Shown here in pieces: positions 50,008-59,349 of a stretch of DNA of 64,000 nucleotides. The DNA is taken from the NCBI RefSeq assembly GCF_042682915.1, contig NZ_JBHUIW010000001.1, positions 1-64,000 on the forward strand. The letters run 5' to 3'. Both the position numbers and the translations under genes were made by a program. The notes under the pieces were generated by a model. It worked only from the letters and a program-made list of their open reading frames with translations. It was not told where the DNA came from and did not search any database. How positions within the stretch are numbered: position 1 is the stretch's first letter; the number at the start of each line of letters is the position of its first letter. The DNA comes from Rhodoplanes azumiensis. Its GTDB lineage: Bacteria > Pseudomonadota > Alphaproteobacteria > Rhizobiales > Xanthobacteraceae.

Positions 50008-50991
50008 ATGATCCGGGGGGAGATGCGGGGACGGTGGGCCCGGCTGGCGCGCATCGGCGCGGCGGCGGGCGCGAGCATGCTGCTGGCCCAGTGCACGGCC
50101 GGCAACGGCGGCCTGTTCCCACAGATCGATCCACGGTACGGCGTCGCCGCGAGCCCGCGCGTCGTCGAGGCCGGACAGCCGGTGCCGAAAGGCGGCGGCG
50201 GCTATCGCATCGGCAAGCCCTACATGGTCGGCGGCCGCATGTACGTCCCCGAGGAGGACGTGAACTACCGGGCCGAGGGGCTGGCCTCGTGGTACGGGAA
50301 CGATTTCCACGGGCGGCTCACCGCCAATGGCGAGGTCTACGACATGCACAGCATGTCGGCCGCCCATCCGACGCTGCCGATGCCGAGCTACGTGCGGGTG
50401 ACCAATCTCGGCAACAGCCGATCCATCATCCTGCGCGTCAACGACCGCGGGCCGTTCCACCAGGGCCGGCTGATCGACGTGTCGGTCAAGGCCGCCGACA
50501 TGCTGGGCTTCCAGAAGAACGGCACGGCGCGGGTGCGGGTCGAGTATGTCGGCCGCGCGCCGCTCGAAGGCTCCGACGACGGCATCCTGATGGCGACGCT
50601 GCGCGAGGGCACGCCGGCGCCGGCACCGTCGCTGGTGATGGTCGCGGCGACGCGGCCGTTCGTGCCGGCGCTGCACGGCGTCGGAGCGGCGGCGCCACCG
50701 CCGCCGCGCTCCAGTGTGCCGATGCCGCCCGAGCGGCCGTTCAGCCTCGGCCTCGACGACCAGCCGGCGCCGCCGTCGCGCGGCTACGGCCGCAGCTCGC
50801 AGCGCGCTCCCGCCGGCGACGAGACGCCGCCCGTGCTGGCGGCCGGCCGCGATCCCAAGCCAGGGCGCGTGACCACGGTGCGCACCGTCCCGATCGCGAC
50901 CCCGACCCGCCCGGCGCCGGCACTCGCCGCCGTCGAATCGCGCTCCGGGGGCGCCCCGGCCGCCGTGATGACCGGCCGCGGGCTCTACTGA
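50008..50991 (+). CDS. rlpA: septal ring lytic transglycosylase RlpA family lipoprotein
   Basis: A 327-residue lipoprotein: lipobox LLAQC with Cys29, then the double-psi beta-barrel at about residues 90-185 (LASWYGNDFHGRLTANGE, AAHPTLPMPSYVRVTNL, ILRVNDRGPFHQGRLIDVS). The catalytic-type Asp of NDRGP and His-Pro positions match RlpA. It cleaves denuded peptidoglycan glycans. The C-terminal 140 residues are Pro/Ala-rich and no SPOR domain is visible, unlike E. coli. ATG 50008 is preferred; ATG 50023 is close. It is followed by a carboxypeptidase gene, a conserved Hyphomicrobiales order. Confidence 0.88.
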   Translation: MIRGEMRGRWARLARIGAAAGASMLLAQCTAGNGGLFPQIDPRYGVAASPRVVEAGQPVPKGGGGYRIGKPYMVGGRMYVPEEDVNYRAEGLASWYGNDFHGRLTANGEVYDMHSMSAAHPTLPMPSYVRVTNLGNSRSIILRVNDRGPFHQGRLIDVSVKAADMLGFQKNGTARVRVEYVGRAPLEGSDDGILMATLREGTPAPAPSLVMVAATRPFVPALHGVGAAAPPPPRSSVPMPPERPFSLGLDDQPAPPSRGYGRSSQRAPAGDETPPVLAAGRDPKPGRVTTVRTVPIATPTRPAPALAAVESRSGGAPAAVMTGRGLY

Positions 50992-51110
50992 GACGCGAGC
51001 TTGCCGGTACAACGCTCTACTCACGCTTAATATTTCGCTTTTCGGTCCGGACCGCCATTGTTCCGGCCGCCGCGTCGCGCCATTGTTCCGGCCAACTCTT
51101 CCCGGATGCG

Positions 51111-52370
51111 ATGGCGATGATTGCGATGCTTCGACGGCTGTGGAGGGCGCGGGCGTGGACGCGGCGCCCCGGCACGCGCGCGGTCGCCGCGCTCGCCCTG
51201 ACCTTCGCCCTGGTGGCGGGGGCGACCGCCGCCAACAACTCGGTCACCGGCCAGAAGAAGGAGGAAGGCGGCTTCCAGACCGCCGCCCCTTACGCCATCC
51301 TGATCGACGCCGAGACCGGCACGGTCCTCTACGAGAAGGCCGCCGACACGCCGACGGCCCCGTCGAGCCTCCTCAAGCTGATGACCGCCGAGGTCGTCTT
51401 CAACGAGATCAAGGCCGGCCGCGTCACCCTCGACCAGGAGTTCCAGGTCAGCGAAGATGCCTGGCGGCGGGGCGGGGCGCCGTCGCACACGTCGTCGATG
51501 TTCGCGCCGATCCACAGCCGGGTGAAGGTCGAGGATCTGCTGCGCGGCCTGATCATCCAGTCCGGCAACGACGCGGCGATCGCGCTCGCCGAGGGAATCG
51601 CAGGCAACGAGCGCAGCTTCGCCGAGATGGCGACCAAGCGAGCGCGCGAGATCGGACTGACGCGCTCGACCTTCGGCAACGCCACCGGGCTGCCCGATCC
51701 GGCCAATCAGGTGACGATGCGCGAGCTCGCCAAGCTCGCCCAGCACATCATCAAGACGTACCCGGAGTTCTATTCGATCTACGGCGAGCGCGAGTTCACC
51801 TGGAACAAGATCCGCCAGCTCAACCGCAACCCGCTCTTGCCGCTCAACATCGGCGCCGACGGCATGAAGACCGGCTTCACGGCGGAGGGCGGCTATGGCC
51901 TCGTCGGCTCGGCCGTGCAGAACGGCCTGCGGCTGATCGTGGCGATCAACGGGCTGAAGACCGCCAAGGATCGCGCCGACGAGGGCAAGCGACTGCTCGA
52001 CTGGGGCTTCTCCGGCTTCGAGGCGCGCCCGCTGTTCGCCGACGGCCAGGTGATCGGCGACGCCAAGGTGTTCGGAGGCGCGCAGGGCTCGGTGCCGCTG
52101 GTCGCCGACAAGGCGGTCTCGGTGCTGGTGCCGAAGAACACGACCGACCGCATCTCGGCCCGGATCGTCTATACGGGTCCGGTGCGGGCGCCGGTCGCCG
52201 AAGGCCAGAGGATCGGCCGCCTGCGCGTCATCCGGGGCGAGAACGTCACGCTCGAAGTGCCGCTGAAGGCGGCCGAAAGCGTCGAGGTCGGCAACCTGCC
52301 GCAGCGCGCCGTCGACGTCGTCACGGAGGTCGTCATCGGTTGGCTCAAGGCCGGATTTTCGCGGATCTGA
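51111..52370 (+). CDS. D-alanyl-D-alanine carboxypeptidase (PBP5/6 type)
   Basis: A 419-residue serine carboxypeptidase trimming pentapeptides in the periplasm. The signal peptide covers about residues 1-45 (VAALALTFALVAGATA). The active site is SLLK (Ser86, Lys89) in APSSLLKLMT, then SGNDAA and KTGFTAEGG. After the transpeptidase-like domain comes the PBP5 C-terminal beta domain. The C-terminus ends AVDVVTEVVIGWLKAGF, an amphipathic helix for membrane attachment. The start is uncertain among ATGs at 51111, 51117 and 51126. It lies between rlpA and tmk. Confidence 0.88.
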   Translation: MAMIAMLRRLWRARAWTRRPGTRAVAALALTFALVAGATAANNSVTGQKKEEGGFQTAAPYAILIDAETGTVLYEKAADTPTAPSSLLKLMTAEVVFNEIKAGRVTLDQEFQVSEDAWRRGGAPSHTSSMFAPIHSRVKVEDLLRGLIIQSGNDAAIALAEGIAGNERSFAEMATKRAREIGLTRSTFGNATGLPDPANQVTMRELAKLAQHIIKTYPEFYSIYGEREFTWNKIRQLNRNPLLPLNIGADGMKTGFTAEGGYGLVGSAVQNGLRLIVAINGLKTAKDRADEGKRLLDWGFSGFEARPLFADGQVIGDAKVFGGAQGSVPLVADKAVSVLVPKNTTDRISARIVYTGPVRAPVAEGQRIGRLRVIRGENVTLEVPLKAAESVEVGNLPQRAVDVVTEVVIGWLKAGFSRI

Positions 52371-52422
52371 TTTGTCGCGGATCCGATTGGTGGGAGCCGG
52401 GCGCCGGCCGACAGGATGTGAG

Positions 52423-53208
52423 ATGCGCGGGAAGTTCATCACGTTCGAGGGCGGGGAGGGGTCGGGCAAGTCGACCCAGGCGGCGCTGCTCGCCACCCGG
52501 CTACGGCGGCTCGGCATCGCCGTCGTGCAGACCCGCGAGCCCGGCGGCTCGCCGGGGGCCGAGGCGGTACGGCACGTGCTGCTCAGCGGTGCAGCGAAGC
52601 CGCTCGGGGCCGAGACCGAGGCGATGCTGTTCGCCGCCGCCCGGGCCGACCATCTCGAGACGACCATCCGGCCGGCGCTCGCGCGCGGCGCGTGGGTGGT
52701 GTGCGACCGCTTCGCCGATTCGACCCGCGTCTACCAGGGCGCGGTCGGCAAGGTCGATCCCGCCATGATCCGGGCGCTGGAGCGCGTCACGGTCGGCGAC
52801 ACGGTGCCGGACCTGACCCTCGTGCTCGATCTCCCGGCCGAGGCCGGGCTCGCCCGCGCGGCAGGCCGGCGCGAAGGCGGCGCGATCGACCGGTTCGAGG
52901 CCGAGGACGTGTCGTTCCATGCGCGCCTGCGCGACGCCTATCGCGCGATCGCCGCCGCCGAGCCCGGCCGCTGCGCCGTGATCGACGCGAGCCCGACGCC
53001 GCAGCGCATCTCCGACGAGGTGTGGACCGTGGTGTGCGCGCGGCTCGGCGCCGCCCAGGTGCACACCACGGCGATCGGCGCAGACGAGGGCGATCCCGGC
53101 ACGAGCGAGCCGGAGGCGATCGATCCAGAGGCGATCGATCCAGACTCGATCGATCCAGACTCGGGCGACGCCTCGCGCCGCGCCGCCCTCGGCGCGGCCG
53201 TGCCGTGA
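52423..53208 (+). CDS. tmk: thymidylate kinase
   Basis: A 261-residue dTMP kinase, essential for dTTP synthesis. The P-loop is FEGGEGSGKST (residues 8-18), the DR(Y/F) motif is VCDRFADSTRVYQG, and the lid region GRREGGAIDRFE follows. It is about 45 residues longer than usual because of a C-terminal acidic tail containing the tandem repeat EAIDPEAIDPDSIDPDSGD, which is unlikely to be catalytic. ATG 52423 has AGGA upstream and fits the family start MRGKFITFEG. Its stop overlaps the holB GTG start. Confidence 0.93.
   Translation: MRGKFITFEGGEGSGKSTQAALLATRLRRLGIAVVQTREPGGSPGAEAVRHVLLSGAAKPLGAETEAMLFAAARADHLETTIRPALARGAWVVCDRFADSTRVYQGAVGKVDPAMIRALERVTVGDTVPDLTLVLDLPAEAGLARAAGRREGGAIDRFEAEDVSFHARLRDAYRAIAAAEPGRCAVIDASPTPQRISDEVWTVVCARLGAAQVHTTAIGADEGDPGTSEPEAIDPEAIDPDSIDPDSGDASRRAALGAAVP
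53113..53164 (+). repeat. 15-bp tandem repeat in the tmk C-terminal tail
   Basis: GAGGCGATCGATCCA twice (53113 and 53128), GACTCGATCGATCCA (53143) and a partial unit from 53158. It encodes repeats of (E/D)-(A/S)-I-D-P and keeps frame. Confidence 0.85.
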
Positions 53209-54254
53209 GCAAGGCGCCGCGCGCCGCGCGCGAGGAGAGGCTGGTTCCGCATCCGCGCGAGACCCTCGACCTCGTCGGCCATGCCGCCGCCGAGCAGACC
53301 CTGCTCGCCGCCTACACGTCCGGCCGGGTGCCGCACGCCTGGCTGATCGGCGGGCCGGCCGGCATCGGCAAGGCGACGCTCGTCTACCGCTTCGCCCGCT
53401 TCGTCCTCGCTCATCCAGACCCGGCTTCGCCCGCCGTGCAGGCCGCGACCTCGCTGGCGCTGCCGCCCGATCATCCCGTCGTTCGCCGGGTGGCGGCCGA
53501 CACCGAGGGCGCGCTGCTCGCGCTCGAACGGACGCCCGGCGAGAAGAGCGAGACGGTGCGCACCGTCATCACGGTCGACCAGGTGCGCGAGACGGTCGGT
53601 TTCTTCGGCGCCACGGCGACGGGCGGCGGCTGGCGCATCTGCGTCGTCGACGCCGCCGAGGAGCTGAAATACCCCGAGGGCGCCAACGCGCTCCTGAAGA
53701 TTCTCGAGGAGCCGCCGCGGCGCGCGCTGCTCCTCCTGGTCAGCCATTCGCCGGGTCGCCTGCTCCCCACCATCAAGTCGCGCTGCCGCATGCTGACGCT
53801 GCGGCCGCTGTCGGCACCCGAGGTCGCGACGGCCGCCGCCGGGGCGCTCGGACGCGATCCGGGGGAGGCCGGGCTCGCCCAGGCGGCGGCCGCGGCCGAC
53901 GGTTGCGTCGCCCGGGCGATCGCGCTCTCCGGCGGACCGCTGCTGGCGATGCGCGAGAAGGTGACGGCGCTGCTCGCCGGGCTTCCTCGCACCGACCCGC
54001 GCGGCCTGCACGCGCTCGGCGACACGCTGGAGCGGGCCGACCGCGAGACCGTGGAGGCCTTCGTCGACACGGTGCGCGATTGGCTTTCGGCGCAGTTGCG
54101 TCATGGTCCTCAGGCGCCGGCCCGGCTCGCCCCCTATGCCGAGGCGTGGAGCCGGCTCGACGCCGCCGCCCGCGATGTCCTCACCCTCAACCTCGATCGC
54201 CGCGCGCTCGTCTTCGCCGTGTTCGGCTGGCTTGCCGAGGCGGCACGGGGTTGA
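53205..54254 (+). CDS. holB: DNA polymerase III delta' subunit
   Basis: A 349-residue clamp-loader subunit. The N-terminal region GHAAAEQTLLAAYTSGRVPHAWLIGGPAGIGKATL holds a modified P-loop, then KYPEGANALLKILEEPP and the SRC motif in TIKSRCRMLTLRPL whose Arg acts as finger toward the neighbouring subunit. It loads the sliding clamp with gamma/tau and delta. It lacks the Cys4 zinc site of the E. coli protein. The GTG start at 53205 overlaps the tmk stop by four bases (GTGA), so translation is coupled. Confidence 0.9.
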   Translation: MSKAPRAAREERLVPHPRETLDLVGHAAAEQTLLAAYTSGRVPHAWLIGGPAGIGKATLVYRFARFVLAHPDPASPAVQAATSLALPPDHPVVRRVAADTEGALLALERTPGEKSETVRTVITVDQVRETVGFFGATATGGGWRICVVDAAEELKYPEGANALLKILEEPPRRALLLLVSHSPGRLLPTIKSRCRMLTLRPLSAPEVATAAAGALGRDPGEAGLAQAAAAADGCVARAIALSGGPLLAMREKVTALLAGLPRTDPRGLHALGDTLERADRETVEAFVDTVRDWLSAQLRHGPQAPARLAPYAEAWSRLDAAARDVLTLNLDRRALVFAVFGWLAEAARG

Positions 54255-54285
54255 TACCCAGGCGGCGACATCGCCGCAGCATCTC

Positions 54286-54388
54286 GTCATTCCGGGCCGG
54301 CGCGCAGCGTCGGACCCGGAATCCAGCCACCGACGCCGAGCACACGGCTGGATTCCGGGTTCGCGGCTTCGCCGCGCCCCGGAATGAC
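54286..54388. repeat. GTCATTCCGGG-type inverted repeat between holB and metG
   Basis: GTCATTCCGGGCCGGCGCGC...CGGACCCGGAATCCAG with its inverse CTGGATTCCGGGTTCGCGGC...CGCGCCCCGGAATGAC. Near-identical in plan and length to 14789-14891. It fills most of the gap before metG. Confidence 0.75.
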
Positions 54389-54428
54389 GGCTGCTTTTTG
54401 CCCGGATTGCCTGCGAGCTTCGAAATCC

Positions 54429-55982
54429 ATGGCCTCCAAGCGCTACTACCTCACGACCGCGATCGCCTATCCGAACGGGGCGCCGCACATCGGCCATGCC
54501 TACGAGGTGATCGCCACCGACGCGATCGCCCGCTTCATGCGGCTCGACGGCTACGACGTGCACTTCCTCACCGGCACCGACGAGCACGGCCAGAAGATGG
54601 TGCAGACGGCCGCCAAGGAGGGGCTCGCGGCGCGCGAGCTCGCCGACCGCAACGTCGCGCTGTTCCGCGCCATGGACGAAAAGCTGAACATCTCGCACGA
54701 CGACTTCATCCGCACCACGGAGGAGCGCCACTACCGCTCGTCCAAGGCGATCTGGGAGCGGATGAAGGCGAACGGCGACGTCTATCTGTCGAAGTACGAG
54801 GGCTGGTACTCGGTCCGCGACGAGGCGTTCTACGCCGAGAGCGAGACCCAGCTCGACCAGAACGGCACCCGCGTGTCGACCAAGACCGGCACGCCGGTCG
54901 AGTGGGTCGCGGAGGAGAGCTGGTTCTTCAGGCTGTCCGCCTATCAGCAGAAGCTGCTCGATCTCTACGAGCGGGTGCCCGACTTCGTGCTGCCGAAGGA
55001 GCGCCTCAACGAGGTCGCGAGCTTCGTGCGCGGCGGGCTGCAGGATCTGTCGATCTCCCGCACCACCTTCGACTGGGGCATCCCGGTGCCGGGCGACGAG
55101 AAGCACATCATGTACGTGTGGGTCGACGCGCTGACCAACTACATCACCGGCGTCGGTTTCCCCGACACCGACAGCGCGATGTTCCGGAAGTACTGGCCGG
55201 CCGACCTGCACGTGATCGGCAAGGACATCGTGCGCTTCCACGCCGTCTATTGGCCGGCCTTCCTGATGTCGGCCGGGGTCGACGTGCCGCGCCGGGTCTT
55301 TTCGCACGGATTTCTGTTCAACCGGGGCGAGAAGATGTCGAAGTCGGTCGGCAACGTGATCGACCCGGTCGGGCTCGCCGAGCTCTACGGTGTCGATCAG
55401 CTCCGCTACTTCTTCCTGCGCGAGGTGCCGTTCGGTCAGGACGGCAGCTATTCGCACGAGGCGATCGTCAACCGCATCAACGCGGATCTGGCGAACGACC
55501 TCGGCAACCTCGCGCAGCGCTCGCTGTCGATGCTGGCGAAGGCGTTCAAGGGCGTGATGCCGACGCCGGGCGCGTTCACCGAGACCGACAAGACGATCCT
55601 CGACGCCGCCGACGCGCTGGTCGGCAAGGCGCGCGAGCAGATGGCGACTCAGCAGATCCACCGGGTGCTCGAGGCCGCGTGGGCCGTGGTCGCCGACGCG
55701 AATCGGTACTTCGCCGGCGAGCAGCCGTGGGCGCTCGCCAAGACCGATCCGGTGCGTCAGGGCACGGTGCTCTACGTCACGGCCGAGGTGCTGCGCCAGG
55801 TCGCCATCCTGGCCCAGCCGGTGATGCCGACGGCCTGCGGCAAGCTGCTCGACATCCTCGCCGTGCCGGCCGACGCCCGCGATTTTTCGCAGCTCGGCGG
55901 CGGAACCCGCATCGCGCCCGGCAGCCAGCTCCCGCCGCCCACCCCGGTCTTCCCGCGCTGGATCGAGCCGGCGACGGCGTGA
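54429..55982 (+). CDS. metG: methionyl-tRNA synthetase
   Basis: A 517-residue class I aminoacyl-tRNA synthetase. The HIGH motif lies at residues 20-23 in NGAPHIGHAYE and KMSKS at about 302-306 in GEKMSKSVGN. The helical anticodon-binding domain follows (residues 360-517). It lacks the C-terminal dimerisation/EMAP domain and the zinc-knuckle Cys, as in many alphaproteobacterial short MetG. ATG 54429 (MASKRYYLTTAIAYPNG) is the family start. It closes the rlpA-dac-tmk-holB-metG run. Confidence 0.96.
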   Translation: MASKRYYLTTAIAYPNGAPHIGHAYEVIATDAIARFMRLDGYDVHFLTGTDEHGQKMVQTAAKEGLAARELADRNVALFRAMDEKLNISHDDFIRTTEERHYRSSKAIWERMKANGDVYLSKYEGWYSVRDEAFYAESETQLDQNGTRVSTKTGTPVEWVAEESWFFRLSAYQQKLLDLYERVPDFVLPKERLNEVASFVRGGLQDLSISRTTFDWGIPVPGDEKHIMYVWVDALTNYITGVGFPDTDSAMFRKYWPADLHVIGKDIVRFHAVYWPAFLMSAGVDVPRRVFSHGFLFNRGEKMSKSVGNVIDPVGLAELYGVDQLRYFFLREVPFGQDGSYSHEAIVNRINADLANDLGNLAQRSLSMLAKAFKGVMPTPGAFTETDKTILDAADALVGKAREQMATQQIHRVLEAAWAVVADANRYFAGEQPWALAKTDPVRQGTVLYVTAEVLRQVAILAQPVMPTACGKLLDILAVPADARDFSQLGGGTRIAPGSQLPPPTPVFPRWIEPATA

Positions 55983-56233
55983 ATTTCGGCGCGGCGCCGA
56001 CGGCCAGGAGGGCCGAGCGAGGGGGCCGAGGCGCCCGCGCGATCGAGATGCGGGGCGGGGCGACACTGTCGTCCCGCCCTCTGCCCATCCGGGCCTGCAC
56101 GATCGATCGGCCACCGTCGCCCCGGATCGGGCACGGTGCGCCGTCCGGCGGGTGCCGGATTCGATCAGCACGGATTGATCAGGGAGCAGCTTCGCCCGGT
56201 CGAAGCCGGCTCGGAAAAGCCGACGGCGAAGTC

Positions 56234-56318
56234 TGGTGCGGTCGAGAGGACTCGAACCTCCACGGGTCGCCCCACTAGCACCTCAAGCTAGCGCGTCTAC
56301 CAGTTCCGCCACGACCGC
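56234..56318 (-). tRNA. tRNA-Leu (anticodon GAG), CCA encoded
   Basis: The reverse complement folds with acceptor GCGGTCG / CGACCGC, discriminator A and encoded CCA. The anticodon stem CTAGC/GCTAG encloses TTGAGGT, giving GAG. There is a long variable arm (TGGGGCGACCCGT) as in class II tRNAs and a T-arm GGAGGTTCGAGTCC. Length 85 bases. Confidence 0.96.
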
Positions 56319-56685
56319 ATCAGGGGATATCGATGCCGGCCGGTGACGGCCCGGGCATCGAGGCGACGGCGAGGGTGTAACAAATCGATGATGCCGCGAC
56401 AAGACCGGCGAAGCCCCGAAAACTCGGATTTCGGAGCCGGGTTGCGGGGCGGCGCGGCACCGAATCCGACGGCCGGCCGAATCGCCGGCACGGCACCGGC
56501 GCGCCGCCGGCGAGGTCGGCCCGTGGTCGGCCGGAGGTCGGCCGAGAGGTCGCCCGGTCCGGGGCGTGAGGCGCGCCGGAGGTCGGCGGGCCGGGGCCCG
56601 GTGTTCCCGTTGCGGGGTCGAGACGACATCGGCCGGGACGAGGCCCGGCCGATCCGAGACATCGGGCTGTCGCCGCCGGGCGCGA
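56319..56685. other. 367-base GC-rich gap
   Basis: Between tRNA-Leu and the deacetylase gene. It is very rich in GGTCGGCC-type direct repeats (about 56470-56600) and short CGCCGGCG hairpins. The tRNA promoter must lie at its left end on the minus strand. No gene is supported. Confidence 0.35.
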
Positions 56686-58149
56686 TCACGGAATTCCGAG
56701 CTTCGGCAGGGCCGAGGTGGAGAACGGCCAGCGGCCGAGCAGGCCGCGCGGCGTGGCACCGGTCGGCTCCGGCGCCGGCAGCGGTGCCGCGGTCGTGGTC
56801 GGCGGCGGTTCCGCGGCGAGCGACACGGGCGTGGTCGCCGGCGCCCGCGGGCCGGCCGGCGGCTTCAGGGCGGCCAGTCGCGGTCCGAGCGGTGGGCGCG
56901 CCTCGCCGGGACCGAACACCGGCACGGGCGGCAGCAGAGCCGCGTGGCCGGCGGTGCCGAGCACCGGGCTCGCCGGGGCGAAGTCCTGATCCCGGCCGAA
57001 GCTCCCCATGCTCGGGACCGGCAGGGCGACCGGCTGGGCCGCGGCGCGGCTCGCCGCCGCGTCGTCGAGGTGGCGCGGCCACACCGGCTCGGGCGGCAGC
57101 GGCACCGCGCGGGCGGGGGCGCGGAAGCTGCGCATCTGGGAGCGCGCCACGACGGGCGCCGGACCGAGCGCATCGATGACGCCGACGCTCGTCGGGTCGT
57201 AGGTCGGCAGGATCGGGTCGGCGAGCAACGTCTCGATGGTGAAGACCGGCGTCGGCCACGAGCCGCCGTTGCCGCTACCGTTGGCGGTGCGACGGCCCAT
57301 CCACTGCTCGGGCGTCGTCGCGGTCTTCGGCAGGTCGGCGCTCGCCGGCACCACGTGGACGATCTTGTAGCCGCGCGCCTTCAAGGCCTTGAGGAGGCCG
57401 GGCAGGGCCAGCACGGTCGCCGGCTGGATGTCGTGCAGGAGCAGCACGCCGCGGCCGCGCGCCTCGATCCGCTCCAGCGCCCGCTTCATCACCTCGTCGG
57501 CCGAGATGTGCTTCCAGTCGTCGGCCGGGAAGTCGGCGCTCCAGGTCATCAGGCCGCGCGAGACCAGCAGGCGCTCGACCTCGTCCCGGCGCAGGAGACC
57601 CGGGATGCGGAAGAACGGCGCCACCGCGGCGCGGTCGCCGAGCGCCGCCCCCGCATTGGCGATGCCGCCCTCGATCTCCGCCTCGGCCTGGCCGATCGGC
57701 ATCTTGTGGAAGGTGAGGGGATGGCTGTTGCTGTGGGTGCCGATCGTGTGCCCCTCGGCCTGCATGCGGCGCACGATGCTCGGATAGGCGTGCGACATCC
57801 GGCCGACCAGGAAATACGTCACCTTCACGCATTCCGATGCCAAGATGTCGAGAACCCGGTTGGAGTAGGGCGGGATCGGCCCGTCGTCGAAGGTGATCAC
57901 CACCTCCTTGTGCTCCAGCGGCAGCGACTCGCGATACTGCATCACGCCGATGCGGGCGTGCTCCATCGGATCGACCACCAGGGTGCGGCTGGTGCCGAGC
58001 GCGTTCGGGTTACCGGGGCACTGCGCGGCGGGGGGCGTGGCGGCCGTCGGCGAGGCGGCGTGCGCCGCGGGGGCGGCCGCGGCGGCGAGCAGCGACAGCG
58101 CAACCGATGATGCGATCAACGACGGACCACTCGCACACGACCGGCGCAT
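56686..58149 (-). CDS. secreted polysaccharide deacetylase with long Pro-rich tail
   Basis: A 487-residue NodB-type deacetylase. The signal peptide covers residues 1-31 (LIASSVALSLLAAAAAPAAHA). The NodB domain (about 60-290) has VVITFDDGP with the catalytic Asp pair, THSNSHP with the metal His pair, and RIPGLLRRDEV and VLLLHDIQP motifs 3-5. After it comes about 190 residues of Pro/Ala-rich disordered tail without known repeats. It removes acetyl groups from a polysaccharide or peptidoglycan outside the membrane. ATG 58149 is chosen because AAGGGGCAGGTC lies upstream and the signal starts there. The next gene is a shorter paralogue in the same direction. Confidence 0.88.
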   Translation of the reverse strand: MRRSCASGPSLIASSVALSLLAAAAAPAAHAASPTAATPPAAQCPGNPNALGTSRTLVVDPMEHARIGVMQYRESLPLEHKEVVITFDDGPIPPYSNRVLDILASECVKVTYFLVGRMSHAYPSIVRRMQAEGHTIGTHSNSHPLTFHKMPIGQAEAEIEGGIANAGAALGDRAAVAPFFRIPGLLRRDEVERLLVSRGLMTWSADFPADDWKHISADEVMKRALERIEARGRGVLLLHDIQPATVLALPGLLKALKARGYKIVHVVPASADLPKTATTPEQWMGRRTANGSGNGGSWPTPVFTIETLLADPILPTYDPTSVGVIDALGPAPVVARSQMRSFRAPARAVPLPPEPVWPRHLDDAAASRAAAQPVALPVPSMGSFGRDQDFAPASPVLGTAGHAALLPPVPVFGPGEARPPLGPRLAALKPPAGPRAPATTPVSLAAEPPPTTTAAPLPAPEPTGATPRGLLGRWPFSTSALPKLGIP

Positions 58150-58278
58150 GACCTGCCCCTTCCCCCGATCACTCGGAATGCCAACACTTTTTTCCATAGT
58201 CACGCGCGATTGGTAACCGGGAAAAGGGTAAAATATCGTGTACAGATGATGAAATCGTGGCCGTGTGCCCTGCCCGCA

Positions 58279-59154
58279 TCAACGCGGGCCGGTCGCCGTC
58301 CGGACCGGCGGCGGGACCACGTGGACGATCCGAAAGCCGCGTGATTTCAGAGCCCTGAGAAAAGCGGGAAGCATCTGGACGGTCTGCAGCCGCGGATCGT
58401 GGAAGAGCAGGATGCCACCGCGCGACGCCTCCAGCCGGGCGAGCACCAGATCGAGCTGCTGGCCCGGCGTCATGTCGGTCCAGTCGCTCGCCCACAGGTC
58501 CGCGCCGAACACGACGATGCCGCGCTCCCGCAGCCGGTCGAGCAGGGCGGGCGTCGAGGCGAAGCCGGGGAAGCGAAAGAACGGCGTCGACGGCCGCTCG
58601 CTCGGCCGACCGTGCAGCGCCGTCTCGACGGCCACGAAGCCATGATCGATCTCGCGCTCGGCGGCCGTCGGGGACATCCGGTCGAGCAGCGGATGCGCGA
58701 AGGTATGATGGGCGACCGTGTGGCCCTCGGCGGCGATCCGGCGCAGCAGCGCCGGGTGCGCCAGGGCGTGCTTGCCTAGGACGAAGAAGCTCGCCCGCAC
58801 GCATTCGCGCGCCAGGGCGTCGAGCACCCGGTCGGTGCGGCCGGGGCGCGGCCCGTCGTCGAAGGTGAGCACCACCTCCATGTCGGCGAGCGGCAGGGTG
58901 TCGGCGAAATGCTTGCGGCCGACCCGCGGCGTCGTCGCCGGATCGACGGTGAGGATGCGGGCGGTGCCGAGCGCGCCGCTGCGGCCCGGACACGCCGTCT
59001 GCGCGTCCGCCGTCTGCGCGTCCGCCGTGGGCGCGGCGAGCATCGTCGCGACCGTCGCCGCGAGCAACGTCGCCGCGAGCCTCGTCGCCGCGAGCTTCGC
59101 CCTCACGAGCCTCGTCGCGACCGTCGTCAGGACCATCGGGCCGGGCCGAATCAT
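58279..59154 (-). CDS. secreted polysaccharide deacetylase, short paralogue
   Basis: A protein of about 291 residues, paralogous to the gene just downstream. A signal peptide of unusually repetitive VRAKLAATRLAATLLAATVA type ends near APTADAQ. The NodB domain has VVLTFDDGP, AHHTFAHP, FFRFPGFAS and ILLFHDPRL. Both proteins share the entry CPG...ALGT.R.L.VDP before the domain and the same end RGFRIVHVVPP / RGYKIVHVVPA, so they arose by duplication; this one lacks the Pro-rich tail. The start is uncertain (59154, 59136 or 59256). It is 129 bases upstream of its paralogue and divergent from mgtE. Confidence 0.85.
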   Translation of the reverse strand: MIRPGPMVLTTVATRLVRAKLAATRLAATLLAATVATMLAAPTADAQTADAQTACPGRSGALGTARILTVDPATTPRVGRKHFADTLPLADMEVVLTFDDGPRPGRTDRVLDALARECVRASFFVLGKHALAHPALLRRIAAEGHTVAHHTFAHPLLDRMSPTAAEREIDHGFVAVETALHGRPSERPSTPFFRFPGFASTPALLDRLRERGIVVFGADLWASDWTDMTPGQQLDLVLARLEASRGGILLFHDPRLQTVQMLPAFLRALKSRGFRIVHVVPPPVRTATGPR

Positions 59155-59349
59155 CCGCTGGATCCGCACACTCGGGATGCGGATCGTCCGCAGCCTGGCC
59201 AGGGCGTGCCATGCGGATGTGGCGAGGGCGGGGCAGTCGTGCGGGGGCGTCATCATGCCGTCGCAGGCGATTTGCCACGTCGGATCCGCCCGCGTAAAAG
59301 CCGGACCAGGGCGCGTGGCCGAGCGCCCGTCCCGATCGTGAGAATCGAG

